Shown here: positions 32,160-32,432 of the stretch, in pieces
Position numbering within the stretch: position 1 is the stretch's first letter
Layout: every line of letters starts with the position of its first letter
Assembly: GCA_016297415.1 (NCBI GenBank)
Contig: JAEDGQ010000010.1
Location: 1 to 32,432, forward strand
DNA: 32,432 bases
Direction of reading: 5' to 3'
Source of the DNA: Treponema sp.
GTDB taxonomy: Bacteria; Spirochaetota; Spirochaetia; Treponematales; Treponemataceae
Program-made: the position numbers and the translations under genes
Notes under the pieces: model-generated
What the model saw: the letters and a program-made list of their open reading frames with translations, nothing else
What the model was told of the DNA's origin: nothing
Databases searched by the model: none

Positions 32160-32375
32160 ATGCAGGTAGACTATAAAAAACTATGGATTCGACTCATCGA
32201 AAAAGGAATTAAAAACAAAACGGACTTAATCCCTCTGGCCGGAATTTCAACAAATATTCTGGCCAAACTGAATAAAGGCGAATATGTTTCCATGAACAGT
32301 CTTGCTAAAATTTGCAGGGCCCTTGATTGCGATATTGGTGATATTTGCGTAATAAATGAAGTTAATAAGAAATAA
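32160..32375 (+). CDS. Small XRE-family HTH regulator
   Basis: The predicted protein has 71 aa, almost all of it a Cro/C1-type helix-turn-helix. It opens VDYKKLWIRLIEKGI, has the recognition region AGISTNILAKLNKGEYVSM, and closes SLAKICRALDCDIGDICVI. It belongs to the compact YozG-like group. The gene ends 22 bp before what looks like a type I hsdM, so it is probably the first gene of that operon and may control it, as small XRE proteins often do for restriction-modification systems. A perfect TATAAT lies just before the start. Confidence 0.88.
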   Translation: MQVDYKKLWIRLIEKGIKNKTDLIPLAGISTNILAKLNKGEYVSMNSLAKICRALDCDIGDICVINEVNKK

Positions 32376-32397
32376 GGTAATTCTTTTGGAGAAATAA

Positions 32398-32432
32398 ATG
32401 GCAGTTAAAAAATCACAACTCTACAGTTCACT
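32398..32432 (+). CDS. hsdM: Probable type I restriction-modification methyltransferase HsdM (5' end only)
   Basis: Only 11 codons are present: MAVKKSQLYSS, cut by the window edge. This opening matches the very conserved start of many HsdM proteins (MAVKKSELYSSLW as I remember it). A good GGAG ribosome binding site lies 7-8 nt before the ATG. The call rests on a short match and on the upstream XRE gene, so it is provisional. Confidence 0.65.
   Translation, partial: MAVKKSQLYSS

Overview
The window looks like a chromosome segment of a host-associated treponeme or a close spirochaete relative. It is moderately AT-rich. It carries a methyl-accepting chemotaxis protein, a small outer-membrane barrel protein, a lipoprotein with a spirochaete-style signal, a SUF iron-sulfur system, and many GC-rich intergenic repeat elements. 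The taxonomic call rests on gene style and protein recognition only.

Left part (1-9786). An 81-bp tandem repeat lies at the left edge. It is followed by a minus-strand pair (a small Cys-rich zinc-ribbon protein and glutamate racemase), a plus-strand pair (a pentapeptide-repeat protein and an MBL-fold hydrolase, overlapping by ATGA), and a minus-strand lipoprotein with an HEGWH metalloprotease motif. A minus-strand amino-acid operon comes next: thrA (aspartokinase-homoserine dehydrogenase), then a DAHP synthase-prephenate dehydratase fusion, then ilvN. All three products carry ACT-type regulatory domains. The operon has a recognisable promoter at 9739-9767.

Middle part (9787-21225). This holds sugar metabolism and transport genes: a nucleotidyltransferase, manA, an OFA-type MFS carrier, deoD, a paired short-chain chromate transporter, an outer-membrane protein, malQ, a DMT exporter and an MCP. 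Two near-identical 213-bp MITE-like elements (9787-9999 and 20957-21171) have matching terminal inverted repeats. Each is flanked by its own direct duplication, 10 bp in one case and 21 bp in the other.

Right part (21226-32432). sufC and sufB are separated from sufD by about 7.1 kb of foreign or decaying DNA. From left to right this holds a frameshifted and truncated DUF234-type ATPase, a Fic protein with a 13-bp palindrome upstream, an FRG-domain C-terminal remnant, a truncated XRE regulator, and a complete FokI-like type IIS restriction-modification system. That system consists of a 583-aa nuclease with FokI catalytic spacing and a 647-aa two-domain adenine methyltransferase. It appears to have landed inside the XRE gene, because a plausible 3' end of that gene lies on its far side at 30241-30360. 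Three GGATG motifs, the FokI recognition sequence, sit within 60 bp just upstream of the methyltransferase start. After sufD comes a 0.7-kb gene-free stretch, a small XRE regulator, and the first 11 codons of what looks like a type I hsdM. The suf locus therefore seems to be an insertion hotspot for defence genes.

All calls are from reading the sequence and from remembered family features. No searches were run.
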